Positions 32,849-42,408 of a DNA stretch of 64,000 nt are shown here, piece by piece; position 1 is the stretch's first letter; each line of letters opens with the position of its first letter. This DNA comes from Candidatus Nanopelagicales bacterium (GTDB taxonomy: Bacteria > Actinomycetota > Actinomycetes > S36-B12): NCBI GenBank assembly GCA_028687755.1, contig JAQTZL010000004.1, positions 1-64,000 of the forward strand. Direction: 5' to 3'. The notes beneath the pieces are model-generated. The model saw nothing but the letters and a program-made list of their open reading frames with translations. It did not search any database and had not been told where the DNA came from. Position numbers and translations under genes: made by a program.

Positions 32849-33755
32849 GCCTATTTTGATCATGGCGTTTAATCGCCCCGATCACTTGCAAGTGCTCATC
32901 AATCGGCTTCGCGAAGTGAAGCCCACAAAGATCTATGCAGCAATTGATGGCGCCAGAGCTGCTCGACCAGACGAGCAGCAGAAGGTCGAATCATGCCGCG
33001 CGTTAATTGCAAGCATTGATTGGGATTGCGAAGTTAAGACCCAATTCCAAGATGAAAATCTGGGCTGCGGTCTCGGTGTTTCCACTGCAATTTCTTGGTT
33101 CTTTACTCATGAAGAGCGCGGCATTATTTTGGAAGATGACATCATTCCTCATCCATCATTTTTCCCGTATTGCACAGAACTTCTTGATCGCTATGAAGAA
33201 GATGATCGGGTGTTTGCAATTTCTGGTTGTAACTTCGTGCCTGCAGAATTTCAATCACACCCTGATCAGGCCTACCGGTTTTCTCAAGTCCCACACATTT
33301 GGGGGTGGGCTACTTGGCGCCGTTCCTGGCAGCAGCACGAGCTCGATATTGCTGGGTGGCGCCATGAGTTACCCCCTACAAAATTATGGGCTCGTTCAGG
33401 CCATTCGCTTCCTGCCTCGGTCTATTGGGCGAGCACCTTTGAATTGCTCGCAAGAAAAGAAGTCGACACTTGGGACGGGCAGTTAGTACTCGCCAGCATG
33501 GTCTCGCACCAGTTGACTGCCACGAGCAATGTGAATTTGATTGAAAACATTGGCTTTGGCGAAGAAGCAACCCACACTCTTGTTGATCGCAAAGAACTTC
33601 GCCCCATCGAAGAAATTTCCTTGCCAACCGCACCGGTGAAAGTTGAAATAGATCGCAAAGCAGATCGTTGGACGCGCAAGCATCACTTCAGAGCCACCTG
33701 GCGAGGTATTGCAGGTCAGGCGTACACATATCTGGGCCAGCGCAACAAGAAGTAG
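32838..33755 (+). CDS. GT-A fold glycosyltransferase (nucleotide-diphospho-sugar transferase type)
   Basis: 305 residues. PILIMAFNRPDHLQVLINRL begins the fold, ERGIILEDDIIPHPSFFPYC carries the acidic metal site near residue 100, and HIWGWATWRRSWQQ near 155 is typical of this family of O-antigen glycosyltransferases. GTG 32838 overlaps the DUF2304 stop by 11 bases; GGAAG and GAGA elements precede it. The frame runs further upstream inside DUF2304, but that part is a shadow. The convergent GT4 gene ends 3 bases away. Confidence 0.88.
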   Translation: MINEPILIMAFNRPDHLQVLINRLREVKPTKIYAAIDGARAARPDEQQKVESCRALIASIDWDCEVKTQFQDENLGCGLGVSTAISWFFTHEERGIILEDDIIPHPSFFPYCTELLDRYEEDDRVFAISGCNFVPAEFQSHPDQAYRFSQVPHIWGWATWRRSWQQHELDIAGWRHELPPTKLWARSGHSLPASVYWASTFELLARKEVDTWDGQLVLASMVSHQLTATSNVNLIENIGFGEEATHTLVDRKELRPIEEISLPTAPVKVEIDRKADRWTRKHHFRATWRGIAGQAYTYLGQRNKK

Positions 33756-33758
33756 TCC

Positions 33759-34997
33759 TTAAAGGCTCTGCGACTTCGCAATTTCTTCTTGATAGACCTC
33801 AACATAACTGCGCACAACAACATCGGGTGACCAAGTTGCAACAGCATGTGTGCGTGCTGTGGATGAATAGCCATCGGCATCTTTTCCGAGGGAGCGAATG
33901 ATTCCCGAAGCGAGTTCCTCGGTAACAAAAGCCGATGCGAGTGAACCAGATTCGTTATCGACGACGATGTCAGGCAGGCCACCAATATTGAAGGCAACAA
34001 CGGGAATCCCTACGCTCTGTGCTTCCATGGCCGTTAACGGCATGTTGTCTTCTCTGCTTGGCACAGCGACAACATTTGCAGTGGCGTACAAAGAACGAAG
34101 AGCCTGATTACCTTCAACATGGCCAACCCAATGAATCTTGGTGCCGCAAGGCAATTGGTATTCCCGCGTCGATGGGCCCGCCACAACGACCTCAATATTT
34201 GGCACCTGTCGCTTCACCTGCTCAATTGACTGTGCGAGCAAATCCCATCCCTTTCTCGGATCACCAATGCCAGCGGATGAAAGGAACAGCACAAGTGGGA
34301 TTTCGGCGGGAAGGTTGTGGAGTCGACGCGCAATCATGCGATCCATCGGCGTGAATACATCAGTATCAACGACATGTGCAATTCTCGTGATGGGCCATGT
34401 TGATGCGAGTTCACTCGATGCTGCGCGATCAGCTAGCCAGGTGCTCGCAGGCACAAGGTGCATCGGCTTTGTCCAAAAGTGATGCTTGCGTTCCCATGTG
34501 CGTCGATCGACATCGATACCGCGATCATCGGGCAAACGATTGGCTTTTGTGTAGCCACTGCGCCAGCGTGCATCCGATTCGTCAGCGCCATAGTGCTCAG
34601 CTCCTGAGAACACCCACATGTCATACAGGGACCACACAATTGGCTTCGTGATCCTGCTGATTTCTTTAATCGATAGAAAACCGTTGGTAACCCAGTGCAA
34701 ATTAATGACATCAGCGTCAGATGCATTGAGCACGTCTGCATTCAATGAACCGAAGTAGGCAGGTGAACGCCAAGAGGAATTCACAGACTTCTGCAGGTTC
34801 CATAATTTTCGGTCAGCGAATTGAGCAGCTTTCCAGCGATTTCCACCTGTTTCGCGAACATGTGAATCATGTGAACTCTTTTGCGCGACCAGCATCGAAG
34901 AGTCAATGTTGTGATCACACATGGCTCGATGCAGTGCGAACGCTGCACGCCCCGCACCTCCATTGCCGTCATATGTGCTGACATGTAGCACCTTCAT
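33759..34997 (-). CDS. GT4 glycosyltransferase (WcaC-like)
   Basis: 412 residues. The N-terminus MKVLHVSTYDGNGGAGRAAF with LHRAM is the pattern of GT4 enzymes such as WcaC that bind donor and acceptor across a GT-B cleft. DVINLHWVTNGF, PIVWSLYDMWVFSG and LVPASTWLADRA follow. The donor domain holds FLSSAGIGDPRKGWDLLAQS and AVPSREDNMPLTAMEAQSVG near residue 325. Its ATG overlaps the upstream gene stop (ATGA). Specificity unknown. Confidence 0.92.
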   Translation of the reverse strand: MKVLHVSTYDGNGGAGRAAFALHRAMCDHNIDSSMLVAQKSSHDSHVRETGGNRWKAAQFADRKLWNLQKSVNSSWRSPAYFGSLNADVLNASDADVINLHWVTNGFLSIKEISRITKPIVWSLYDMWVFSGAEHYGADESDARWRSGYTKANRLPDDRGIDVDRRTWERKHHFWTKPMHLVPASTWLADRAASSELASTWPITRIAHVVDTDVFTPMDRMIARRLHNLPAEIPLVLFLSSAGIGDPRKGWDLLAQSIEQVKRQVPNIEVVVAGPSTREYQLPCGTKIHWVGHVEGNQALRSLYATANVVAVPSREDNMPLTAMEAQSVGIPVVAFNIGGLPDIVVDNESGSLASAFVTEELASGIIRSLGKDADGYSSTARTHAVATWSPDVVVRSYVEVYQEEIAKSQSL

Positions 34998-35920
34998 GGC
35001 TGCACCGTTCCCCGAACGACCCAGTCCTCTTCGACTGTGGTTTCTGCATTCTTACCCAGTCCGAGGAATTGCGCACCAACGGAGACTGACTGACTAATCA
35101 GTGAAGGAATAGAACGCGGATGTGCGATGCCATAGCGTGCAAGCCACAGGAGAAGGTGCTTATCTTCTTTGCGAGCAGCTGATCCATACGAAGCTCGATC
35201 GGAGTTAGGTCGGCCATAAATGATGCTGATGGGCTCTGGAAATTCTTCAACATGGGTATTGCACGTGGCTGACGCAATAGCCATCTCAATACGCATGGGC
35301 CCAGTCTTTCGCGGGTGACCGTCGCGGAGTTGCAAAAAGCTTTCAAAGGAGCAGATTGAGCCAGACATCTGCATGTACGTCGGTTGTTTCAATTGGCGGG
35401 CAATCCAAGCGATCACTGGCAACCGAGTTGGTTCCGGCACTGGAAACGAGGTCCAGGATTCAAGGGGCTCATCCCACGGGCCCGGGTAAAGCTCGTCGGC
35501 TTGTTCATGGCGCATTGCCCAGGGGCCGAAATAGGCAGTCCTGGGAGTGAGATTCCAGCTCCCATCCGCACGGGAGATCAACTCAATTCCAGCTGTGCGA
35601 ATTTGATCGTCGTAGGCAAGCCAATAGATCCAGTCCTGCGGTGAGGCGCCTGTTTTCTCAAGGTAGTCAACCCAGAAGGCCTGGTGTTCAAGAGTGGGAA
35701 GTTCAACACCTGTGCAAAGAATCTCGGCCTTTGAGTTGGGATGATCCAAGCTGTACTGCTCTGCAATTGCCATATCTTCTGAATCTGGTGCAGCAGTTAC
35801 GGAGATCAGGATTCGCGAGAAGAATTGCTCTGCTTGCGCCACCGATGCCAAGCATCTTCGGAAACGATCGCCTCCGCGATAGTCCATCAGCACCAAGATG
35901 GGCTGTGACACTGGATCCAT
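34994..35920 (-). CDS. Probable glycosyltransferase, GT-A-like
   Basis: 308 residues. ILVLMDYRGGDRFRRCLASV and a WIYWLAYDDQIRTAG segment with an acidic pair near residue 104 suggest a GT-A fold, and ICSFESFLQLRDG resembles the acceptor part of GT2-like enzymes. It is coupled to the downstream GT4 by an ATGA overlap. The ATG 35918-35920 is provisional; a GTG three codons on is possible. Divergent from the UDP-xylose synthase gene (55 bases). Family not recognised precisely. Confidence 0.7.
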   Translation of the reverse strand: MDPVSQPILVLMDYRGGDRFRRCLASVAQAEQFFSRILISVTAAPDSEDMAIAEQYSLDHPNSKAEILCTGVELPTLEHQAFWVDYLEKTGASPQDWIYWLAYDDQIRTAGIELISRADGSWNLTPRTAYFGPWAMRHEQADELYPGPWDEPLESWTSFPVPEPTRLPVIAWIARQLKQPTYMQMSGSICSFESFLQLRDGHPRKTGPMRIEMAIASATCNTHVEEFPEPISIIYGRPNSDRASYGSAARKEDKHLLLWLARYGIAHPRSIPSLISQSVSVGAQFLGLGKNAETTVEEDWVVRGTVQP

Positions 35921-35975
35921 ATGGGCATGATGCCATCCCAGGCCGGTACGTTAGGCGCAGGTTAGGGAGGAATGC

Positions 35976-36926
35976 ATGAGCATCGTCAAAGGAAGAGCAC
36001 TCGTCACAGGCGGGTCGGGCTTCATTGGCTCACATTTGTGTGAGCGCCTCCTCGACGACGGTTATGACGTTCTTTGCGTGGATAACTTCTATTCCTCCAC
36101 CAAAGACAACATCGCTCACCTGCTGAATAACCCTCGTTTTGAGGTGATGCGGCACGACGTCACCTTCCCGCTCTACGTGGAAGTTGATGAGATTTACCAT
36201 CTCGCATGCCCAGCGAGCCCAGTTCATTACCAACGGGATCCGGTTCAGACGACGAAAACTGCCGTGCATGGATCAATCAACATGCTGGGTTTGGCCAAGC
36301 GCACAGGCGCCAAGATTCTGCTCACCTCAACTTCTGAGATCTATGGCGATCCGCTCGTACACCCTCAAACAGAGGATTACTGGGGCAACGTGAACCCGAT
36401 TGGCCCACGTGCTTGTTACGACGAGGGCAAGCGCGCAGCTGAGACTCTTTTCTTTGACTACCACCGTCAACACAATCTCAAGATCAAGGTTGTCCGCCTG
36501 TTCAATACCTATGGCCCGCGCATGCATCCTTATGACGGCCGAGTGGTCTCAAACTTTGTCGTGAGCGCGCTTAACAACCAGCCCATCACTATTTATGGTG
36601 AAGGCCAACAAACGCGATCCTTCTGTTACGTCAGTGATCTCATTGACGGACTCATCGCAATGATGAATTCTGAAGATGAAGTCACGGGACCAATTAACCT
36701 AGGAAACCCTGGTGAATTCACGATTGCCGAGCTCGCCCACCTTGTAGTCGAGCAAACCAAAACAACGTCAGAGTTCACGTACCTGCCACTTCCCCAGGAC
36801 GATCCGGTTCGCCGCCAACCTGACATCACTCGTGCAATGCAGCAGCTTGGTTGGGAACCGACGATTGCGCTTAATGAAGGTTTAGCTACCACCATCGAAT
36901 TCTTTCGATCAACTTTGCTCGATTAA
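35976..36926 (+). CDS. uxs: UDP-glucuronate decarboxylase (UDP-xylose synthase)
   Basis: 316 residues, EC 4.1.1.35. It makes UDP-xylose from UDP-glucuronate with bound [13 protein letters not shown] at 11-20 binds the cofactor. [20 protein letters not shown] (75-94), [11 protein letters not shown] and YDEGKRAAE with Tyr148 and Lys152 are diagnostic for the decarboxylase rather than 4-epimerases. An AGGGAGG site lies 6 bases before the ATG, and TACGTT upstream is a plausible -10 box. The stop overlaps the next ATG by one base. Confidence 0.95.
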   Translation: MSIVKGRALVTGGSGFIGSHLCERLLDDGYDVLCVDNFYSSTKDNIAHLLNNPRFEVMRHDVTFPLYVEVDEIYHLACPASPVHYQRDPVQTTKTAVHGSINMLGLAKRTGAKILLTSTSEIYGDPLVHPQTEDYWGNVNPIGPRACYDEGKRAAETLFFDYHRQHNLKIKVVRLFNTYGPRMHPYDGRVVSNFVVSALNNQPITIYGEGQQTRSFCYVSDLIDGLIAMMNSEDEVTGPINLGNPGEFTIAELAHLVVEQTKTTSEFTYLPLPQDDPVRRQPDITRAMQQLGWEPTIALNEGLATTIEFFRSTLLD

Positions 36927-38698
36927 TGATCGGTAGTGTTCTTGTCCTCGTTACTTGGGCATTGATAGCAGCGAGTTGCGTTGCGATTGGCTTCGGCCTT
37001 GTAAGTGTTGGACGACCAGTTGAATCGAAATTCGTTATAGCTAGACAAGCACTGTGGTGGGGCTTTGCTGTTGTCGTGCTTGCGATTCTTGTCTTTGGTG
37101 TGTTCGCGCCATTGCGAGATGCATCAGTCGCCGTTGCTATGGGTGCGGTTCTGGTTGGTTTCGGAGCATTCTCATTATTTCGCTACATAACTGGATCGTG
37201 GTCAACTTCTGCCGTTGATCTCAAGAACAGTGTGTTCACGAAAATTCTCTTCGTAGCACTTGCGGTAGCAGTCATCTATCTCGCTTTTGCAGCGTTGGGG
37301 CCAGTAACTAATTACGACACTGGGTTGTATCACCTTGGAGCAATCAAATACGCAGGTGACTATTCAACAATCCCGGGCCTTGCAAATCTATATTTCCCTT
37401 TTGGCTACAACAACAGTTTATTCCCGGTCGCAGCGTTCCTCGGAAATGGTCCCTGGGACGGCGAAGGTTATCGACTTGTCAACGGTCTGATTATTTCCAT
37501 GATGGTTCTTGACTTGGCTTTGCGATGGATTAGAGGGTCACGCACTGTTGGTGCATACGTGTTACTCGTTGGCGCTGTCGTCACTCTGGTTCCAATGGTT
37601 GCGTTATCCGACTACTGGGTGACAAGCCCAAGTTCAGATGCTGCCGTTCTTGCACTAACCATGGTGGCGACCGCCTATTTGTCAGACGTAATTTGGAGTG
37701 AGGCAAATAGAGCCCGAAATGGCGCAACCGCGTTCTTGATCGCAGTGCTGTTAGTGAGTTTGCGTCCACTCATGGGCGTGTTTCTCGTTGGGGTTGTTGG
37801 TGTACTAGTAGTGCGTTACTTCATCACCCGACGATCGCAGGCAAAGGAAACCAGACCGAAAAGCACTGGATCAAAAACTCTGTGGGTCACTGCAGCCGTG
37901 ATTGCTGCTCTGTTCGCGATTGTTCAATCAATTCGAGATTTCATTTTGAGTGGATGGTTGCAGTACCCCCTGTCTCTCCATCCGTTCTCCGTTGAGTGGC
38001 TTGCTCCAGATCCGGTGTGGAATCGCACGCCAACACTTGGTGCGGCACGAGACCCGCTTCATTTGTGGGAGGCGGCGGCAGGTTGGAACTGGATTCCAGC
38101 ATGGCTATCGAGATTGCCTTCGCAGTGGGAAACGTATGTGTGCATCGCCTTGTTCATCACAGCGATTGTGACCTTGATGGTGGCTGCACGAAGTGCGAAT
38201 GTGCGATGGAAAGCAATGCTCTTGGTAATGCTGCCATCGCTATTGACGTGTGCAGCATGGTTTCTGGCATCGCCGCCGTCATTCCGTTTCGCCTGGGGTC
38301 CCGTGTTTAGCCTTGGGGTGATCCCTATTGGTTGGGCACTTTTTGCGATCTCGAGATCATCGCGTCAAACTCGAATGCTCATGCACATGACACCTGCGGC
38401 GCTCTGCGCTTCAAGTTTGGCAGTTTTCTTAGTTGTTGGTTACTGCGCGATCTTTAGGCTGGATACCAATCTTGATACCGAAATAAAGACTTGGGCGTTG
38501 GGGCCAATTTCAGTTGAACTCAAGACAGCGCCAATTGTTTTCGCACCAACCGAAAGCCAACATTTGAGCAGCGGTTTGGCGGTACTTACCCCGTCTGCAT
38601 CTGACCAATGCTGGAATGTCTATCCACTCTGCACTCCGCAGTTCTCAGGTTCGCTTGCATTACGCGGTGCATCAATCCAAGAGGGATTCTTGCCTTAG
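36926..38698 (+). CDS. Large membrane protein, probable GT-C glycosyltransferase
   Basis: 590 residues, about 12-13 membrane segments. After the third segment the outer loop reads VTNYDTGLYHLGAIKYAG, followed by LANLYFPFGYNNSLFPVAAF. This is the layout of the membrane proteins that annotators call LIC_10190 type, thought to be GT-C transferases with an acidic catalytic Asp in that loop. It ends with a soluble segment with two Cys. Coupled to the UDP-xylose synthase by TAATG. The last 4 bases overlap the convergent gene (TTAG read both ways). Confidence 0.78.
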   Translation: MIGSVLVLVTWALIAASCVAIGFGLVSVGRPVESKFVIARQALWWGFAVVVLAILVFGVFAPLRDASVAVAMGAVLVGFGAFSLFRYITGSWSTSAVDLKNSVFTKILFVALAVAVIYLAFAALGPVTNYDTGLYHLGAIKYAGDYSTIPGLANLYFPFGYNNSLFPVAAFLGNGPWDGEGYRLVNGLIISMMVLDLALRWIRGSRTVGAYVLLVGAVVTLVPMVALSDYWVTSPSSDAAVLALTMVATAYLSDVIWSEANRARNGATAFLIAVLLVSLRPLMGVFLVGVVGVLVVRYFITRRSQAKETRPKSTGSKTLWVTAAVIAALFAIVQSIRDFILSGWLQYPLSLHPFSVEWLAPDPVWNRTPTLGAARDPLHLWEAAAGWNWIPAWLSRLPSQWETYVCIALFITAIVTLMVAARSANVRWKAMLLVMLPSLLTCAAWFLASPPSFRFAWGPVFSLGVIPIGWALFAISRSSRQTRMLMHMTPAALCASSLAVFLVVGYCAIFRLDTNLDTEIKTWALGPISVELKTAPIVFAPTESQHLSSGLAVLTPSASDQCWNVYPLCTPQFSGSLALRGASIQEGFLP

Positions 38699-39714
38699 CG
38701 AGCACCGAACCAACCGTGCCGCTTTGGGTAACTCAAACCTGCATGCATATATTCCCCAGCTGTTGCCCGAACCTTGCTCAGCTTGTGAGGTGAAAGCCCG
38801 ATGGAGCGTTCAAAGTGCCCCGAGGCCACAGCGGCTTCATACGCAAATGATGATGCATTGAAGAACACGAGAGCTTCAGCTGCTCCCAGTACACGCCAGT
38901 CAATAAGTGCTGGGTGAGCACTACGTGGATCTGCACGATCCCACACTTCGTGCTCAATGAACCAAGGTGAGAATCCAAGGGTCTGCGCCCGCTTCACCCA
39001 TTCATCACGCGCTGCCGAAGTATCACTTGCGATGAATAAAGATCGAGTTGTAGTGGAATCTCGAAGATGCAATAGGGCACTCTCGATCTGTTTCTTGGAA
39101 GGCACTTGATGCGATCGATCGGTGTATCGCAGATGTAGTGCTACATAAGGAGTGTGATTTTTGATCGCGGTTCTTGCTGGAGTTTCGATCGCATCGTTGA
39201 GTTCGACAGTTTGATACCACTGGGAGCGCTTGGCATGTAATGCCATTTCTTGCTCGGCAGGTGCAAGATTTGCAGTAAATCCAAAATGACCGCCAGCTAC
39301 GAGAACCAGCGTATGAAGTTCTGGATGATCCGAAAGGATGGATCTCAGTTTTGGCATAAACATTTGTTCGCCGCGATCGTGTCCAGCAAGCGTGATCACA
39401 CCTGTGTTGCTATCAAAATTGAGGTAATTCGGTACTTGGGTCAGTTCGAAACCCAGAGAACCTTGCACTTCAGCAGCAGTGCGAACGTTGGTTAGGCAAA
39501 AAGTTTCGCTAAATACAGCGGAAGCTGGAGCAGCGGCGACAGGTTGAGGCTCCCAAGCCACAATGAGCGTCCACCCGAGTTCTTCGGCTAAGAGTGACGC
39601 GCTCGCTACGGCTTGCAAGCGATTGATGTATCCGCTGAGGGGATATACAACAACTCGCTTGCCAGTATCGATACTGATGAGAACCTCCTTAGGCCGTATG
39701 AAGTGTAGAACCAA
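38695..39714 (-). CDS. Fucosyltransferase-like protein (GT-B, NodZ/POFUT type)
   Basis: Up to 339 residues. VVVYPLSGYINRLQAVASAS carries the G-x-x-NRL motif and YVALHLRYTDR the H-x-R-x-x-D motif (His194, Arg196) of fucosyltransferases that use GDP-fucose. LFIASDTSAARDEW and a terminal ASSFAYEAAVASG complete the family pattern. gmd is in the same window. The outer start given is TTG 39712-39714, but it has no ribosome site. A perfect AAGGAGG (39684-39690) instead lies 5 bases before an in-frame ATC at 39676-39678, giving 327 residues and a rare start codon. Confidence 0.78.
   Translation of the reverse strand: MVLHFIRPKEVLISIDTGKRVVVYPLSGYINRLQAVASASLLAEELGWTLIVAWEPQPVAAAPASAVFSETFCLTNVRTAAEVQGSLGFELTQVPNYLNFDSNTGVITLAGHDRGEQMFMPKLRSILSDHPELHTLVLVAGGHFGFTANLAPAEQEMALHAKRSQWYQTVELNDAIETPARTAIKNHTPYVALHLRYTDRSHQVPSKKQIESALLHLRDSTTTRSLFIASDTSAARDEWVKRAQTLGFSPWFIEHEVWDRADPRSAHPALIDWRVLGAAEALVFFNASSFAYEAAVASGHFERSIGLSPHKLSKVRATAGEYMHAGLSYPKRHGWFGAR
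39684..39690 (-). promoter_or_regulatory. Strong Shine-Dalgarno AAGGAGG before a non-standard ATC
   Basis: The minus strand reads AAGGAGG-TTCTC-ATC. TACACT at 39702-39707 fits as the -10 box, giving a leader of about 17 bases. No ATG, GTG or TTG lies at the right distance in frame, so ATC is the implied initiator. Confidence 0.5.
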
Positions 39715-39734
39715 AGGAAATCGAACGAGGCCAA

Positions 39735-39740
39735 TAGAAT
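39735..39740 (+). promoter_or_regulatory. -10 box (TAGAAT) of GT4 gene
   Basis: TAGAAT is 6 bases before GTG 39747, close to consensus, with no Shine-Dalgarno. It is one of the clearest leaderless starts in the window. Confidence 0.55.
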
Positions 39741-39746
39741 CACTAG

Positions 39747-40835
39747 GTGCGCCTAGCCTTTGATGAGCAGATATTTGCTATCCAGGAGTATGGCGGGATT
39801 TCTCGGCTCTTTGCTGAATTGGCCAAGCAATATGTGGCGCACCCAGAAATCGGGGTTGAGCTGGAACCGCTCCGTGCACCGATTGTGAATCGTTACGTTT
39901 TGGACAGCAAGGCCACAACGGCTGCACTCAAGGTTGAATCAGCGGCAAACTCATACAGGGCCCTTGCTCGATATTTCACACGAGTGCGTCCAAAGGTTCG
40001 CGTTGACATCATTCATAACACCTTTTACTTACCGCACGGGCTTTCTGGCTACCCAGGCGCAAAGCGCGTAGTAACGATTCACGACATGATCCCTGAGCGA
40101 ATGCCCGCTACTCGACGTCGCCTAGATTTCATTACGCGTAAGCAACGCTACGTGGAACTTGCAGATCACGTGATTTGTGTTTCAGCTGCCACAAGGGATG
40201 ACCTTTTAGCAACCTACGGTTCGGTAAAAGCACCGATCACCGTGGTACATCACGGTGTCGATCCGATTTTCACACCGGGAGCGGAGCGTTGGAAAGATCT
40301 GCCTGAGAGATACGTGCTTTTTGTAGGCAATCGCAGCCAGTACAAGGATGCAAAAGTGCTTATTCGCGCCTTTGCCCAAATTGCTCCTAAACATCCTGAC
40401 CTGACTTTGCTCTTTATCGGTGGCGGTGAATTCACTAGAGCTGAGAGCCAAATGATTAAGGAATTGGGCATCTCCCGAAACGTTCAACAACGCACATTGC
40501 CTGATGCCGAAATGAGCGCGGCATACGGCAATGCTGATTTGTGCGTATTTCCTTCCAGATTTGAAGGTTTTGGACTGCCCGCACTTGAAGCGATGGCGTG
40601 TGGAACACCCACAATTTTGGCTGCAGCAACTTCATTGCCCGAAGTTGGCGGTGATGCAGCTCGATATTTCATTCCTGGGAACATTTCTGAATTGGCAACG
40701 CTCATGAATGAAGTACTGAACAGCAATGAAGAACGCGCTAGATTGTCGGCATTAGGAATTACTCGAGCCGCACAATTTTCCTGGGAACGCTCTGCGCGTG
40801 AAACTGCTTCCGTATATGAATCGCTGCTGAAGTAA
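39747..40835 (+). CDS. GT4 glycosyltransferase (mannosyltransferase-like)
   Basis: 362 residues with the typical compact GT4 pattern. FDEQIFAIQEYGGISRLFAE opens the acceptor domain, VVTIHDMIPERMP and VICVSAATRDDLL follow, and the donor domain has VLFVGNRSQYKDAKVLIRAF and VFPSRFEGFGLPALEAMACG near residue 270. Such enzymes often use GDP-mannose. GTG start, leaderless. It is followed after 12 bases by the capsule-type glycosyltransferase gene. Confidence 0.93.
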   Translation: MRLAFDEQIFAIQEYGGISRLFAELAKQYVAHPEIGVELEPLRAPIVNRYVLDSKATTAALKVESAANSYRALARYFTRVRPKVRVDIIHNTFYLPHGLSGYPGAKRVVTIHDMIPERMPATRRRLDFITRKQRYVELADHVICVSAATRDDLLATYGSVKAPITVVHHGVDPIFTPGAERWKDLPERYVLFVGNRSQYKDAKVLIRAFAQIAPKHPDLTLLFIGGGEFTRAESQMIKELGISRNVQQRTLPDAEMSAAYGNADLCVFPSRFEGFGLPALEAMACGTPTILAAATSLPEVGGDAARYFIPGNISELATLMNEVLNSNEERARLSALGITRAAQFSWERSARETASVYESLLK

Positions 40836-40847
40836 TCTGTTCCTGAC

Positions 40848-42380
40848 ATGAATGCCGTTTCAGAAAACAACATCCGCGCGGAACACCCGTCTGTCGGTGC
40901 CTACATTGCTTCAGTACTCACTCCTGAGCAGCGCACAAACGTACTATTAAGTTCCTTCAATCATTGGGATTTTGCCCAAGGTGCTCTCGCCGATATCGCA
41001 TTAAGCCTGAAGTCAATCGGATCTGAAGTAACCCTTGCTTTTTGGGCCGGACGCACCCCACTACACGATGTGGGTTGGACCACGAGTCGAAACATCAGTC
41101 GAATTCTCAACTCTCCTGGGCGTGACCAGAGAGTGCGTAAAGGCCTGATTTCCCAAGGGTTAGCCAAGGCTGCCTTCGCCAATCCGCCGATTAAACATTG
41201 GCGTCCTATGGAACGAGTTCAGCTTCCAGAGGTGCTGAATAGAACAAATATTCGTGCAATGCAATATCGAGGAACTGCCGTAGGGCGTGCAATTTTGCAG
41301 GTGCATCCTGATCGTGAAACTCCAGTCACCGATGACTTTCTGTGGCCAAAGAAATGGGTAGAGGCGACTGCAAAGTCCTATGCCTATGTGTATGACCAAA
41401 CCTTGAAGCTCATCGATGATTGCAAAATCACAGCTCTGATTACTTACAACGGTCGGTTCCTTCATGATCGTGCTGCGGCAGCTGCAGCGGAAACTCGCGG
41501 TCTACCTGTGTTGAACTACGACATGGGTGGATCGCACACTGATTTCGATTTGACGATCGACGCAACACACGACTGGGATGCACTGCAAAGGCGCATGCTC
41601 GCAATGTATGAGCAGTGGCCTGTGGATGAGCGCGATGAATTGGGAAGCCGTTGGTTCCTTGAACGCATCAATCACGAGGACCCAGCAAATGCTCTCTTTG
41701 TAGATGCACAGAAAAAGGGAGTTGAAATTCAACTTCCAGAAGCTGAATGCACCGTCGTGTACTTCAGCTCTTCAGGAGATGAAATCGCAGAGCTTGAATT
41801 GGACTGGGATGCCTATTTTGCGGGTCAAAATAATGCACTGAAGGTTCTGGCTGATGAATGCAGAAAGCGCCCCGGCTATTCACTCGTCGTTCGTTCACAC
41901 CCGCATAAGCGGATGAAGCCAAAACTAGATGTTGAAGAATGGCTTGAAGCCGTTGCATACGCCCAGCCTGACATGCATTTGGATCCATTCTCGGAAGCTG
42001 ATTCATACGAGCTCATGCGTCAGGCAGACATCGTGGTCACATATGGATCCACCACTGGAGTAGAAGCCGCTTTTGCTAAGCGACCAGTCATCGTCATGGG
42101 CCCATGTGCTTACGACAAGTTGGGATGCGCAACAGGAGTCGCAACAGTTGAAGAGCTTGGTCATGCCCTTGAAAATCGTGAACCCGGATGGTGGCCCGGG
42201 GCTGTCTCATATGGGCTCATGATGAAGCGACGAGGATTCACCTACGAATTTGTGAACAAGAATGACGTCGGTATGCGTTCGCTCGGTGGCATAGACCTCT
42301 GCGAAGCGAATAAAATTACGTTGGATATGAGTCACCTCGAGAATAGGTTGCAGCGGTGGAGGCTCACGCGTAACAAGTAA
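40848..42380 (+). CDS. Capsule-type GT-B glycosyltransferase / glycerophosphotransferase-like
   Basis: 510 residues. The C-terminal half (about 300-480) has LVVRSHPHKRMKPK, DSYELMRQADIVVTYGSTTG and VEAAFAKRPVIVMGPCAYD, the pattern of capsule synthesis (KpsS/KpsC-related) and CDP-glycerol glycerophosphotransferase-like GT-B proteins. The N-terminal half is less clear. ITYNGRFLHDRAAAAAAETR with LPVLNYDMGG suggests the acceptor domain. It is preceded by a GT4 and followed by a methyltransferase in one plus-strand unit. Substrate unknown. Confidence 0.75.
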   Translation: MNAVSENNIRAEHPSVGAYIASVLTPEQRTNVLLSSFNHWDFAQGALADIALSLKSIGSEVTLAFWAGRTPLHDVGWTTSRNISRILNSPGRDQRVRKGLISQGLAKAAFANPPIKHWRPMERVQLPEVLNRTNIRAMQYRGTAVGRAILQVHPDRETPVTDDFLWPKKWVEATAKSYAYVYDQTLKLIDDCKITALITYNGRFLHDRAAAAAAETRGLPVLNYDMGGSHTDFDLTIDATHDWDALQRRMLAMYEQWPVDERDELGSRWFLERINHEDPANALFVDAQKKGVEIQLPEAECTVVYFSSSGDEIAELELDWDAYFAGQNNALKVLADECRKRPGYSLVVRSHPHKRMKPKLDVEEWLEAVAYAQPDMHLDPFSEADSYELMRQADIVVTYGSTTGVEAAFAKRPVIVMGPCAYDKLGCATGVATVEELGHALENREPGWWPGAVSYGLMMKRRGFTYEFVNKNDVGMRSLGGIDLCEANKITLDMSHLENRLQRWRLTRNK

Positions 42381-42408
42381 GGCAGTACACAAGGGGAATT
42401 GAACTCGG

